Source of the DNA: Hetaerina americana
Taxonomy: Eukaryota; Arthropoda; Insecta; Odonata; Calopterygidae
Direction: 5' to 3'
Assembly: GCA_022747635.1 (NCBI GenBank)
Contig: JAKTNV010000023.1
Coordinates: forward strand, 5,378,848 to 5,442,847
Length of the DNA stretch: 64,000 bases
Shown here: one piece after another, positions 21,946 through 33,799 of the stretch
Layout: each line of letters begins with the position of its first letter
Position numbering within the stretch: position 1 is the first letter of the stretch
Made by a program: the position numbers and the translations under genes
Notes under the pieces: generated by a model
What the model saw: the letters and a program-made list of their open reading frames with translations, nothing else
What the model was told of the DNA's origin: nothing
Databases searched by the model: none

Positions 21946-24120
21946 GTTGAGCAGCATGAGTGATAAGGGGCAACCAAGCCATACTCCTCTTCCTAACATT
22001 GCCCATCGGGACTTTCCAGGCCACACTCACACATGAGCAGTCTGAGAGAGATGCAGGATGTGGATTAGTCTCCTATCCCTCCAATCTATTCCTATTTCCT
22101 GCAACATATCCATTAGTTCTTCCCAATTCACTCCATCAAATACCTTTTAGAAATTTATGAATAAGGCAAATGCATCCAGATTGTATTCTTTATTCCTCTC
22201 TGCTAGTGATCTCATTGCTACAACGTCATCGCACGTGCCTCTCCTCTTCCTCAGCCCAAACTGCTCATCCCCTAATAATCATTTGCCCTGCTCTCCATTC
22301 TTTTGTTGGTGATCCTGAAAACCACTTTATCTGCATGTGAAATCAAACTTATTGTTCGGTAATCCACACATAATGTAGCCTTTACCTTTTTGGAATAGGA
22401 ACCAACACTGATCTCACGAAGTCATCTAGGCAGATTTCTTCCTCATAGATGCTTCGAATTAGTCCATATAGATGCTTCCTCCCATATTTTCCTAAACCTT
22501 TACGTAGTTCTGCAGGAATGTTGTCTACCTCCATGGCCTTATTTGAATTCAACTCCCTTAATGACCTTTCTAACTCACCATTGAGTAAACCTTGGCCTAA
22601 CCTATCTTAATTTACGTTATACTATTTTTCTATGCCTAACCATGATGGTCTAAGCTTTTCAAAATACAGTTATTCTATATATTTTTTCCATCTCTCTTTG
22701 GGATCTTTCCTATTAGTATTTTATCCAAATTATCTCTAATTGTTAACACAGATTTTCCCTTCTTACCACCTGATATAGAGCTCCTTTTTAAATAGTGCAT
22801 CAATTTCACCCATCCTTTGCAAACGTTCCATATCCTTGTTGTAAATCTTCTATGAGACTTCTTTTTCTCTGTTTCTTACCCTTCTCAATTAATTATTTTA
22901 ATCTTTGAACTTCCTTTTACCTAACTCTGCATTTACATTCTTCCATTTCTACCACTCATATATCTTTCAAGTCATCTCATATGTATTCCATGATTTCCTT
23001 GTCCTTTTCATATTAACATTTTCAATAATTCCTTTTACAGCTTTCAGTATCCCTTTTTTTTCATATATTCTCATTTTTACACAATGATAGCTCCTTTCAC
23101 ATGCTCATAATTTTCCTTACAGTCTACTGATCCGCCTTCCTGGGTCAATGCAGTTATTACTTCTACATACCATTTCCTAACCTGCCTCCCCTGTCTTATC
23201 TTTTAGAATCTGGTGGTACACTTCATGACTTCTAAATTGTGATCAGATTCCTCATTCGCTCCTGGGAAACTGCAAATTGATCATGCTCTTCCTTAAGCTT
23301 TACCTAACCATAATTTAATCTAAATGACACCTTCCTGAGTCACCTGGTATTTTCAATGTATACCTATGTCTTTAGTAGTGTCTAAACCAAGTTCTGGTAA
23401 TGATTATCCCCTGTTGCCTGCAGAATTCAATTGTTTTCTCCCCCAGGTCATTCTTTGTACCTCAACCTTGATGACCAGCCTCATCACCATCTCTTCCTTT
23501 GCCACCTTCCAATCCCCAGTCAATATCAAATGTTTCCCTGCAGGCATACATGCGATTATGTCCTCTAACTGATTGCATACCCTGTTGACTCCTTCCTCCC
23601 TATGATTGTTTGATGGCATATTTACCTGAACAATGACCAAGTTTTTTGGCTCTACCTCTCCTAGTATTATTTCATCCGTTGCCTGCTTGTGTTGACTATG
23701 CTTTTTCTAACCTTTTCATTCAATATCATGGTAACCCCTCACTGGCTCTCGTCTCCGCCTTCGTCCCCTACCTTTAATTTTCTGTCCTCAAAATTGTCTG
23801 AACAGTCCAAATTCCTATTCTAACTTATTCCTTCTTCTGCAACTTGTGTTGCTCCTATTGATTTTGCTTTGCAAGGGTTTTGTAAGATGACTATTGCAGA
23901 AGCCTTACCTCCCCCGCTGCTGGGGATGGCACATGGCTGAGTCCCATAGCTGCCAGGACTCATTTTCTCTATAAGGTCCATCATAAAAAACTTAGGGATT
24001 AATAATTGAGGTGGTTTTCTGTTACCCTCCCCAAGAGTGTTTTTAACTTGACACCATCGCTCAATGCCCACCCCTCTGGGGTCAGATGCCTCTGCAGCCT
24101 CCTCAACGAGGAACAGTCCC
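21946..24120 (-). mobile_element. RTE-like LINE copy, 3' part cut off at the TA array
   Basis: On the minus strand this copy starts near 24120 with the family's 5' leader (TGTTCCTCGTTGAGG, then GATGGTGTCAAGTTAAAAAC). The first frame follows (MSPGSYGTQPCAIPSSGGGK, near 23900-23960), then endonuclease sequence and the first half of the reverse transcriptase, ending near 21946 at the region around 49930 of the long copy. Stops and frameshifts are numerous. The minus-strand frames at 23404-23640 and 23820-24071 are its surviving pieces. Confidence 0.75.
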
Positions 24121-24125
24121 CTAAA

Positions 24126-24273
24126 AGCTAGATACTAGCTTTTTACATATCGGCACTGCCATCCCTGTAGTAAAAGAACTGCATTGTGAAAACTCACGGG
24201 TGCATGCTATTTTTGGCTTATGTCCTTGGTGCACCAACTGGTTGTTGTAGCGGATGTTTGGTTTTCATTTAAC
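24126..24273 (+). repeat. Dispersed repeat DR-2, copy 1
   Basis: Resembles 33643-33777: both contain CTAGCTTTTTAC, GAACTGCAT, GGTTGTAGCGG-like and TTTTCATTT stretches in the same order. It abuts the 5' end of the adjacent minus-strand LINE, so it may be extra 5' leader of a LINE subfamily rather than an independent repeat. Confidence 0.5.
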
Positions 24274-24595
24274 TGCTCACATAACCCAGTATAGCAGGCT
24301 AATAGATAGGCTAAGTGAATTTTGCCTGAATTATTTTGTGTAGGAGTGAGTAACTTTCAGCTTGATAACCTAGAAGAAAGAACCAGAAGAAACCTCCAAC
24401 GGATTTACTGACTATGCATATAAGTTTTAAATAAACTTATAGACCAATACATTTAAAGAAATATTTATTCATAAATACTTTATTCTACTCAATTTGCAAA
24501 AAGCTCTTGATTGGCTCAGAAAAGGTAATTACAAATCTAAAGGTGCAACGGGTGTATTACATATACAGTCATGGTGCCCTGCAAGCCCTAGGCTA

Positions 24596-24708
24596 ATTAG
24601 CATAAAAAGCTAAAATTATGAGGACAGTAACTTTCATAAAATAAATTTCGGTTGAAAAATAAACAAAATTTATTAACATTGTACTGCTATCTTAATGGGC
24701 TCTTGGGC
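24596..24708 (+). repeat. Dispersed repeat DR-1, copy 2
   Basis: Matches 18976-19085 with substitutions and small gaps. It is followed about 20 bases later by ACAGGGGGTGATTATAA, which looks like the outer end of a mariner-type terminal repeat. Confidence 0.55.
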
Positions 24709-24715
24709 GCTCCCT

Positions 24716-25320
24716 GGGATGTGCTCCCTGTATGTACAGGGGGTGATTATAACTCGAGTATTTTTTATACACAATACTTGTCCCCCCTAGCGCGATCGGA
24801 CAACATTATCCCGGTCTTTTGTCGCTATTGTGAAAAATATTATTTTAACTCTATATGCTCTATAATTAATATCTTCAATTTTATTTACATAATCTCTCAT
24901 GACGTAGTATGATGGGGCTAATAATTAATTTTCAACATCTTCCAAGTTCTACCAGAAATTTAATCTTTGATTCAACTTAAATAAAAATTTCACATTTGTC
25001 TAAGTTGATACGCGCAAAAAAACGACCTTCACAGCTAATTTTGAATGGTTTGATTCGGTCTCATTCAAGAGGCAAATAAAGTATTAAAAAATCTTTAAGC
25101 CGTCATCAAAGGTATCATGAATATTTAAAAGTAGTTGTTTACTGGTAAAACAAAGTTACTGACTTGGAAAACAATTGATTAATTAGTTCATTGCTTGATT
25201 GCCTCTCTAAAAAAATACTATGGTGGACCTATTTTGTGATGAGTAAGCAACTATCATCGTTATAGCAGAGATAATTTTTAGAGATTATTTTGAGAATCAG
25301 GTCAAAGGGCTGCTAATAAT
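24716..25320. other. No recognised gene
   Basis: AT-rich DNA apart from the possible mariner-like end noted at 24734-24750. Confidence 0.4.
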
Positions 25321-25499
25321 AATAATACATTTATTTGCCGGAGATTTGTTGCATATTCATACATATACAAATGTAGGACATGTCAGATATAAATTTCACA
25401 ATTTTAGAAGGGATACATTATATATATATATATATATGTGTATGTATATGCATATACCAATACACTAGTATAATTACATATTAATTGGTTAACCAGAAT

Positions 25500-25814
25500 T
25501 GATGCATAGCGACAATTCCAGGTATTCATTTACAGAATAGAACATATTATTTTTTAAAAGGTTAAACAGCTTTTTCTTGAAAACAGGTACTTTTGTTTCA
25601 TATTTGATTTCATGGGGAAGTTTATTGAATAACCTTAAGCCCATTCCTTTGGGCCCATCAGCAGTATTGTGTGTTCTGACTAATGGTTGGTGCAGGTCAT
25701 TGCAGGTCCTTGTATAGTGACTATGATAATTGTGGTTGGACTAGGACTGAGAAATATTACCCTTTGCATGTAAGATGACATTAAATATATATACATATAT
25801 ATATATATATATAC

Positions 25815-25906
<92 letters not shown>

Positions 25907-26720
25907 AGGTACTGGTAATAAACCAAGTCTTTTGAAGAGAGGTTTACATGGTGCATTGCCAGGAGCATTGCTCAGAATATGTATAATCCTTGTTTGGATT
26001 TTGAAGATTATGCCCACATGGGGAGAGGAACCCCAGAAGAGGATACTAAAAGTAACACGAGAATAAAGTTCACTGTAGTAAATTGATAGAAGGACCTCTA
26101 AATTTACAGAATATCTAATATTTCTAATGAGGAAGCATAGTGAACTTAACTTTCTACGTAATTTGAAAATGTGTTCCTCCCAAGACATGTTTCTATGCAG
26201 GATTACTCCCAGGAATTGGGTATTGGAATTTTGGGGAATGCTCACACTTTCTACATCTACTGAGATTGCAGTGGAAACTTTGTTTTTATTAGTAAAATAA
26301 ATCAGGCTGGACTTGTTTATATTGGGCTTTAGGAAGTTATGAAGACAACATTCATTAAAAATCTGAGCTACTTCAGCTGCTTTTTCTGTCAAACTGTCTA
26401 CTGAGGAGGCGGACACAATGATATTTGTATCATCAGCATACAGTATTGAGTCTATCCCCTTAATGAACTTAACCTTATCTGAGAGATAATTGATATAAAT
26501 TAAAAATAAAATAGGACCAAGTACAGAACCCTGGGGAACACCCCGTGTTACTTCTCTACCAGGAGAAACAAATTTGGAGCCATTTCTTGAGAGCTCAACA
26601 TACTGATGCCGTTCACTTAGGTAAGATTCAATTCATTTGTAGGGTGTGCCTAATATACCATAGCATTTCAGTTTATACAGGAATAACTGATGATTGACGA
26701 GAATCATTCAAAAGCCAAGG
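25500..26720 (-). mobile_element. Jockey/CR1-type LINE reverse transcriptase remnant
   Basis: On the minus strand a largely open frame reads REVTRGVPQGSVLGPILF (about 26520-26575) and DSILYADDTNIIVSASS (about 26410-26455). These are the conserved GVPQGS and catalytic YADD segments of a reverse transcriptase. It continues through TQFLGVILHRNMSWEEHI and LSNAPGNAPCKPLFKRLGLL. A (TA)n array then interrupts it, and the C-terminal tail (FNKLPHEIKYETKVPVFKKK) resumes near 25550-25640. An upstream in-frame TGA near 26636 limits the open frame. It is distinct from the RTE-like family. Confidence 0.8.
25786..25902. repeat. (TA)n array inside the LINE remnant
   Basis: About 110 bases of TA interrupted by ATACATATTA lie within what was reverse transcriptase coding sequence. 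Confidence 0.9.
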
Positions 26721-26739
26721 GATAAGTTTATTATGGGCC

Positions 26740-29700
26740 AATTACTCAAAATAAAGCTAAAATTCAGGGATATCGAGGCTAGATTTCAATTAATATAAGT
26801 TCAGAATTAGTGCAAATACATGATGCTTACACTTGACGGCAAATCAAAAGGAATTAATGGTGCCAAGTCACTTAATTGCATTAAAAACGATAAAAAATAG
26901 AGAACAGAAACAACTGTGGACAACTAGTTCATTCGGCAAAGAATCAATGACAACTCGTTGCATTCTTTGGCTTCAGGTTTTAGAGCCATTGCTACTTTAC
27001 ATTTCACCTAAACACAATTTGTCCATAAATTTTGAATAGGTATTCGTTATGTGACGGTGCATTATGAGAACCGCATTGCATATTTATTGTATAATATTGA
27101 CGAAGAGCGAAAATATGAACGAAAATAAATCTCACATAATCTGAGGTAGAAATAGTTAACACAGTCTAGCCCATATTATCTACATAGAATTTCAGCATGG
27201 AAAACATCCATGTAATTTCATTTAATAATAAGTCCTCAAATTGATGAAATGGAACAACAGGTGAATCAAGTATTTTGCTTCTGAAAAGAAAGGATGACTC
27301 TAGCCTTATAAATCACATTTTTACATCTCAAAACAGGAGCATTCAGCTTCAAATACTGCAGTGATTTTACGTGCACCACTTCATCATCATTTAAAAGGTA
27401 TCGGAATCCCTTGCGCTCGTAAATATTCAAGGCAAAATACCTATATGCATTGTGGGTATTTTCCTTGTAAGTTTGACGTCACGGCTGGCTAGGTCATGAA
27501 CCCTCAACCTTAACTTAACACTACTTGGGAAAACAGGTACGTAATGTGAGCGTGGATGGTAAATAAAACTATTTAAAATTTTATAGAAGGTATTAATAAT
27601 GCACAGAACATAATACGTAGTCAGTTACTGTTCGCATAATTGAGGAATAATTCATGAAAACAGTGATGAGTGTGGGCAGCCATGCATATCTTGACACTAT
27701 AAGTTCGCCCTTTCTCTGTTCAAGCATCTGTTACCTTTAGGTTTATTTGTTATGATTTTATGTCAAGTGATGTAATCATAGCGGGAAAGTCATTACATTT
27801 CTGAGCTTTGTTGGGAACTTCGTGTTTATAACATGCCTGCTATCTTACACCATAGTGATTGAATTGACGTGTAAACAAGTCACCTTCCTTTGCATATTTT
27901 ATGAATTGGGAAATTTATTTCCCATGAAAAATAATTTTAATTTTTACAGAAAGTAATATAGCCTTGTTTTTTGTAATCCTTCCCTTAAATATTTTAGAAG
28001 TTGAAGTTTGAATCTTGCGGTTTACCATGCAACTTCCCTTTGATTATTTGGCTAATTTGTCCAACTTTGATGTACTTGTGTCATTAGCAGTTTTGAGAAT
28101 GATGGAGTAATCAATGTCCTCTTCTTTAAATGAAGTTCATGAACTCCCTTAACATCCTCTGCTAATCACATTCCAAACAAAACAAAAAGGAGCGTGGGTA
28201 GAAAGTGTTTATTCATCGTATAATGCATAACGTTTTTGTTTTTTATACTTGGCAAAGCCGCAAATTTCCAGGTAGCTTTTGGCCCTCGTGGTAAAATTCT
28301 CATTGTTTAAAATTTCAGGAAGCATGTAATTCAGTTCATTGAGTAACGGAATAGGAATCCATTTTAGACGGTGAAGCACAAATTACATTGAATAAATATG
28401 AAAGGTATCCTCTTCTTTCAAATCTGCCTCTAATTCGCCAAAGATTTTCGTCGAAATACGTCAAAACAAACACGAGAAATCCGTAGTTTTGGGAGCCCCG
28501 AGGCACCGCATCCCTCGAGGCACTGTGAATTTGGTTCGCTGGGGTACCTCACAATCTCCCCTTCTGTAAATAAGGGATTTGATGCGTCCGATTTTTTATA
28601 TAAATCCTTCAAAAATTATTATTATCGCCATCATTAGACGAAGCCAAATTGTGGTTGGCGTGACATCATTTTCTTAGTTTTATATCGCCAAAAACGCTCA
28701 TGTTTTCGGTTCTAGATTAATAGCGTGTCCATTTATATATGTGGGTTTTTGGTGAAGTTCTTATTGGGAAGAATTTTGATTCGCCACATTTCCCACGCTT
28801 TGTTCATGAAACCACACAGTTCATGAGACAGTTCAAAGGTAATAAGTACTCCGTGGCACAGTGCTCTGATTTGGATGATTTAGTGAAAATGAATTTTGCG
28901 GCATTGGTTTGTGGATGTATCCTGTTGGTCTTAATTTTGTGTGTATGATGGAAATGGCATGCGTTTTGATCAGTTTTTGAAAAATCTTTAATGCTGTGAA
29001 TGCTTGTATAAGTTTTGTTTAGCCGATTGGTCATGACCTAACTGAAATCTATGCCTGAAAAGCGATTTTGCGTTAACGTGAATAGTATAAACATCCATTG
29101 CAGGGGTAATGGTATTTCAGGAGACTATGTTGTGATTAGGTTGGTGCTGACTCCTATTCTCGATCTACCATTTCCTCTATAGTGCATTACTTTTGAATCG
29201 GCCAACTACCAGGGTCTGGTGCAGATTGTCAGTTGCCTTGCAATTTTAGCAAGGTTATTCAATCACTACAAGTGTCTGTCCATTTAGCTATTTGAAGACG
29301 AACACCACCATAGTGAAATGGCCTGCAAGTAGTTATACATGAATCTAAATATTTTGGGGTTTTGGCAATACTCTTCAACACATGATAGTTGCAGTTGTAG
29401 TACCATCTGAAACTGAGGCAGAAGTGATTTCCTGTAATGGTGTAGACATGAGTGGAATTCTGCTTCCGATTTGGAATTAATGGGTGGACCCCATTTGCCA
29501 TCATTCCTTAAATCAGGCAGAGTTAACTACCGGCTAAAGGTGAACAGAGTTATTGATAAGTAGCCGAAGATAATTAATGGGGGTGTTAGGCTGGGAAAAT
29601 AAATTCATCTGGGAAATAATTTCAGTAAAGGGATTCACATCCCTTGAGGATGAGATGCCATAACATTTTATGCTATTCCTGTAATTCCTAATGATGAGAG

Positions 29701-29875
29701 CAGCCAAGGTAATCCAATTTAGTGTGTGAAAAGAGTGAGAATAAAATCTCATATGCATAGATAGTGTGAGTTAAATTGTGAGGAGAACTATTGCAGCAAT
29801 CAGGTCCATGTAATGTATACATCGCTGAATGGTACAGTGCAGCCATAACTTAAATACGGCTATTGAATAATCATT
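26740..29875. other. No recognised gene
   Basis: AT-rich DNA. A somewhat CpG-richer patch at 28400-28720 has no convincing exon; the + frame at 28739-28948 lacks family resemblance. Confidence 0.5.
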
Positions 29876-29879
29876 ATGT

Positions 29880-30990
29880 ATTTGTGTCTTTGGTAGACTT
29901 TGAGGAAGCATTTGATTGAGTAATTTGGGTGATTTAATAAATGTATTGCAGAAAATAGGAGTAGATTGGTGGATAGGTGCCCTGTCCGCAACATTTCAAT
30001 TTCATTGACTGCTCAGCAACAAGGGATGTCTGAGGGATCTGAATGGGCAGAGTTAGGAAGAGGAGTAAGACGGTTCCATCATCACCTTTGCTTTTCAACA
30101 TATTGTTTGTGAGGAAATGGTAAAAGTGGCGTGGGAAGAACTGGAGAGAGGAATGAAAGTTTGTTGACAACTCATGACATCAGGTTTGTGGATGACCATG
30201 CTTTAGTTTAGTCAGCCAATTGGTTGCTAGCATTGCTGAGTGCATTGCAATGCCAGTGTGATAGGTATTAGATGAGAATCAATGTGAATTAGAGAAAAGA
30301 TTGTGGTTTTTGAAAAAGAGGAAAGCTAAGTTAAGTAGTGAAATAGGAGTTCATGAGCTGGAACAGTTTGCTTATCTGGTTTGTGTTTCAGACTGGAATG
30401 ATCAAAGTGGTTAGGACATAAGATGAAGTATTGCATTAGGCAAAGAAGCTTTCATGAGGAGGGAATTGATGACATATATGTTGACTAAGTAGGTGAAGAA
30501 GTTGGCTTTTTAAAACTTAAAAATGATGCGCTTTTGGTGCAGGAACATGGTCACTTAAGCAGGATGTTAGGCATAGATTAGAGGCTTTTGAATTTGGATG
30601 TAGAGAAGGATAGAAAAGGTGAAATGGACAGAGAGGCAAACGAAGAAGGAAGTGCTGGGTAAGGGAGGGGGGAAGGGGAGATTGTTGGGAGAAAGCATGT
30701 GGAGGCAGGAAATTTGGATTCTAAGCAATTTGATTGGCAATATAATGTTGAAGACTCTATAGGTTAGAATGTTAAGCCAGGGAGGAAGGGGCAGGGATAG
30801 GATAGGCATGTTGGATATAATGAAGGAAGGTAGAATGCCTGCTGGATGGACTAAGGGCTAATTGTAGTGTGGAGTTTCAGGATTGTTTTGTTTGGAGAAG
30901 CAGGAAAATGTATCATTCTAAAAATTTATGGTCTTGTGTCCATTGAAAATCTATCTTAAATGATTGAATACCTCTAATAATAGCTTTTAT
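29880..30990 (+). mobile_element. 5'-truncated RTE-like LINE copy
   Basis: The copy starts within the reverse transcriptase (VDFEEAFD-like, matching VDFKKAFDRVNW of the long copy), passes the ADD region in decayed form near 30185-30205 and the tail near 30590, and ends near 30985 with the family terminus and a TAATAATAG-like tail. Many stops. Confidence 0.7.
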
Positions 30991-31020
30991 CAATAAACCA
31001 ACTACAGTTAATGTTCCTGA

Positions 31021-31238
31021 AGGTCAGTTTGGTTGGTGAAGGTATCCAATGGCATGTCAAATTCACACAGGGTCGGGGTGTCAATTCGTTTCCCTGTGCC
31101 TCCAATGGTTTACTGGGAGAATCTGGTGCCTGAAAAATCTCTCAGTTTGGGTGAAGCTGAGGAAGCCTATCTCTCTCCCTTCACTCAGACCCTTTTGTCA
31201 GTAGCCCAGTGCTCCACCCACTGGGCTACCGTGACCCA
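31021..31238 (-). repeat. SINE-3 copy with tRNA-like head
   Basis: On the minus strand the copy opens near 31238 with GGTAGCCCAGTGGGTGG, an excellent A box, and continues into the same body as the copies at 20.9, 39.0 and 61.0 kb (GGCACAGGGAAACGAATTG, GTGTGAATTTGACATGCC, CACCAACCAAACTGACC). It shows that SINE-3 has a tRNA-derived promoter. The B box is weak. Confidence 0.7.
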
Positions 31239-31259
31239 CTGTTATCAATAAATAGCCTT

Positions 31260-32610
31260 AAGAAAATAAAAGAAATGAAGTAATTTTTATATAAGACACA
31301 ATGCAACTAATAATATACACATGCATCTTTGACAAAATATTACTTAGGTGAATTATACTTGATGAATTCTTAAAATCAAATCCATTCCTTCACTTCATTT
31401 TTCATGTTTAAAGATAACCAGTGGAGGAATGCCTTAAATTGCCCAAAGAAATGCTTACATAATTTCATTTAAAAATACCCATACCTTCCCTGTATAATGT
31501 TAACAATTCCCTCAATCTTCATTGTGTAAAAGAATTAAATTTTCATTGTCTGTAGCCCTTCTGGCTGTCATAGCTCTCTAATTTTTGGTTGTATTCATTT
31601 ACTCTATATGTGTTGAACTGATCACATGTTTTTTGGGCTTCTCCATCACTTCATTTCTTGCCATCAAAGAAGTGCCTGCAGCCTTGTGGCAAATGCATCA
31701 CAATGTTCTCATGCGGAACTTTTGATTTAATTTTAATATCTCCTTAAAAAGTTAAATAGTCTGTTTAGTGATGCAAGTATAAAATATTTTCATGAATATA
31801 TACAGTACATTGATTGGCCTTCCATGATCTAGTTCTGTTGTTGGAGCACATTTAAATGTCTTGTGATTAATTTTCTTGTGATGATGTATTATGCTCTCTC
31901 CAAATTTGTTTTTAAAAATTAAGATGCAAGGGGAAGGAAATTCATAATCTGATAATAGTTTTTGGTGCTTGTAAAATATAATTGTTGTTTACTCTTTGTT
32001 AAACGTGTGCTGTCATTTATGTGCATCAAGTTGCTTATTTTCTAGTCTGCATGAGTACCCTGTCCGAAGTTATGTAATGTGACCATGATTTGAAATTGAT
32101 ACATTTTTATAATAGCTCTTAATTAATGAGTTGCACTCTGCATTTGTATGACATTTATTGAGCTATATATTACTGTGACACTAGTGAAAACCATTGAAAG
32201 TTTTAGTGGTGTGGTTTGACGTTGGATGTTATTAAATAAGTTGAATTTCAATTAACAGAGTAGCCCAGGAGGTTAAGAACATAAACATGTGGCCCAAGGG
32301 ATTATTAGATTAGGAAATATTTGTGTCATGCATGCTCAGGAAGCTGGCCCAAGTATGTACTAGGTGTGCCAACTCCTTGGTTTTCCTCTATCTTGTGTGC
32401 TCTCTGATTGATGTAGCAGTGAGGAAAATCCTGAAAGCCAAGCAGCTTATTGTATTGAAACACCACCTTAGAACCAACTGTAGCCAATATTTACTAAAAT
32501 AATGCTCAAGTATTTGGATAAATATCAAAAGATGACTGCACTGGATGGGAGAGCTGTAATACATAGACTTCCTCCGCCTATAGATATGATTTACTTCGTC
32601 TATCAACCAT
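31260..32610. other. No recognised feature
   Basis: AT-rich intergenic DNA without supported exons or repeat families. Confidence 0.5.
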
Positions 32611-32625
32611 TTTTCCAAATAAAAT

Positions 32626-32939
32626 GGGGGATCGAGATGGTGCGGGGGCTACCGTACTGGCTTCCCACCCTGAGGGCCCGGGTTGAAATCCCGACGGTGT
32701 TGAATATTTTTCAGAGGTATCTCGATCCCTACTTGAGGTGGAGGCTTTGTGGAGGGCACTTTGAGTGAGTACGCCGTCCGTTGGATGGGACGTTAAGCTG
32801 CGGACCCCTTGGCGCCTTTCGTAAAGAGTAGGCTAATGCCGACGCCGGGTTTCTCTCCACCCTTAATCCTTTCCTTTCCCTATGGCGCAAATGACCTCAG
32901 CTGTCGGTCGCCTCCCCTCAAAACTACTACTACTACTAC
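32626..32939 (+). repeat. SINE-2 copy, full length
   Basis: The copy begins GGGGGATC, with an A-box-like GATGGTGCGGGGGC and B-box GGGTTGAAATCCC (about 32680-32692). The body contains GTACGCCGTCCGTTGGATGG and, near the 3' end, GCGCAAATGACCTCAGCTG. The tail is (ACT)n. Flanking TCCAAATAAAAT and TCCAGTTAAAAT are an imperfect (10/12) target duplication. The three-base tail is unusual and is shared by the other copies. Confidence 0.8.
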
Positions 32940-33642
32940 TCCAGTTAAAATATCTCTTGAATACTTGGAGAATATTTTGAACTTGGATTAGAGTTCCATC
33001 TTGGGGGTTAATACCATTAAGTGGTGTGTGTAGCCATAAATTAAAATATACAGACAGAAGTAACCTCTATTGTGGTAACTTTTAAACAACCAAGAGTGTC
33101 TCTTTTTACAAACTCATTAACCCTATTTTCCATCAGACTATTTGGTTGTGTTATTTTTTGCGTATAATTTGGTGGTCATTTGTACTTGGGGGCACTTGAT
33201 CCAATGGAAATAGACATATTACAAAGCAAACTAATAATGGTTTATTTTTTTTATAGCAATGGCTGTAATTTCCTGCTTCCTTCTAAGATGGCATGGAGGT
33301 TAGTGAATTTTATGACATTTCCAGCTGAATGAATTGGTTGTAATTGCATTGCCTAACTTTAGAGATCCAGTCAATCAGGTTATATCAATGCTGGCTTATA
33401 TAATAGTTGAAGTAAATGAAGATTGTGTGTGCATGTGAATGGCCAATTTGCTTTATCCCCTCTTTTTTCGCGAGAATGAATTATATCATTTTTAATTCTT
33501 GCTGTGAATTCTCCCTTAAAGACTTTTCAAAATAATTCGGCACACTGCCTTCTTAAATATTCCTTACTTTAATGGTTTAGTTGTCTTGGTCATTTAATGA
33601 GTGAAAGCATCCGAAAACCGAACCCCTGCCATAAAACACAGT

Positions 33643-33777
33643 CTGCTAGAAGCTAGCTTTTTACGTATCGATGCTGCCATCGCTGTGGTAGAACTGCATG
33701 GTGACAACTCACAGGCGCATGCAGTTTTGGGGTTATGTCCTTGTTGGTGTGCGGTTGTAGCGGTTTTCATTTGACGG
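33643..33777 (+). repeat. Dispersed repeat DR-2, copy 2
   Basis: Counterpart of 24126-24273 (same order of shared blocks), here with no LINE sequence attached. Confidence 0.5.
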
Positions 33778-33799
33778 GGCCTCGTATTAGTGATTGATT

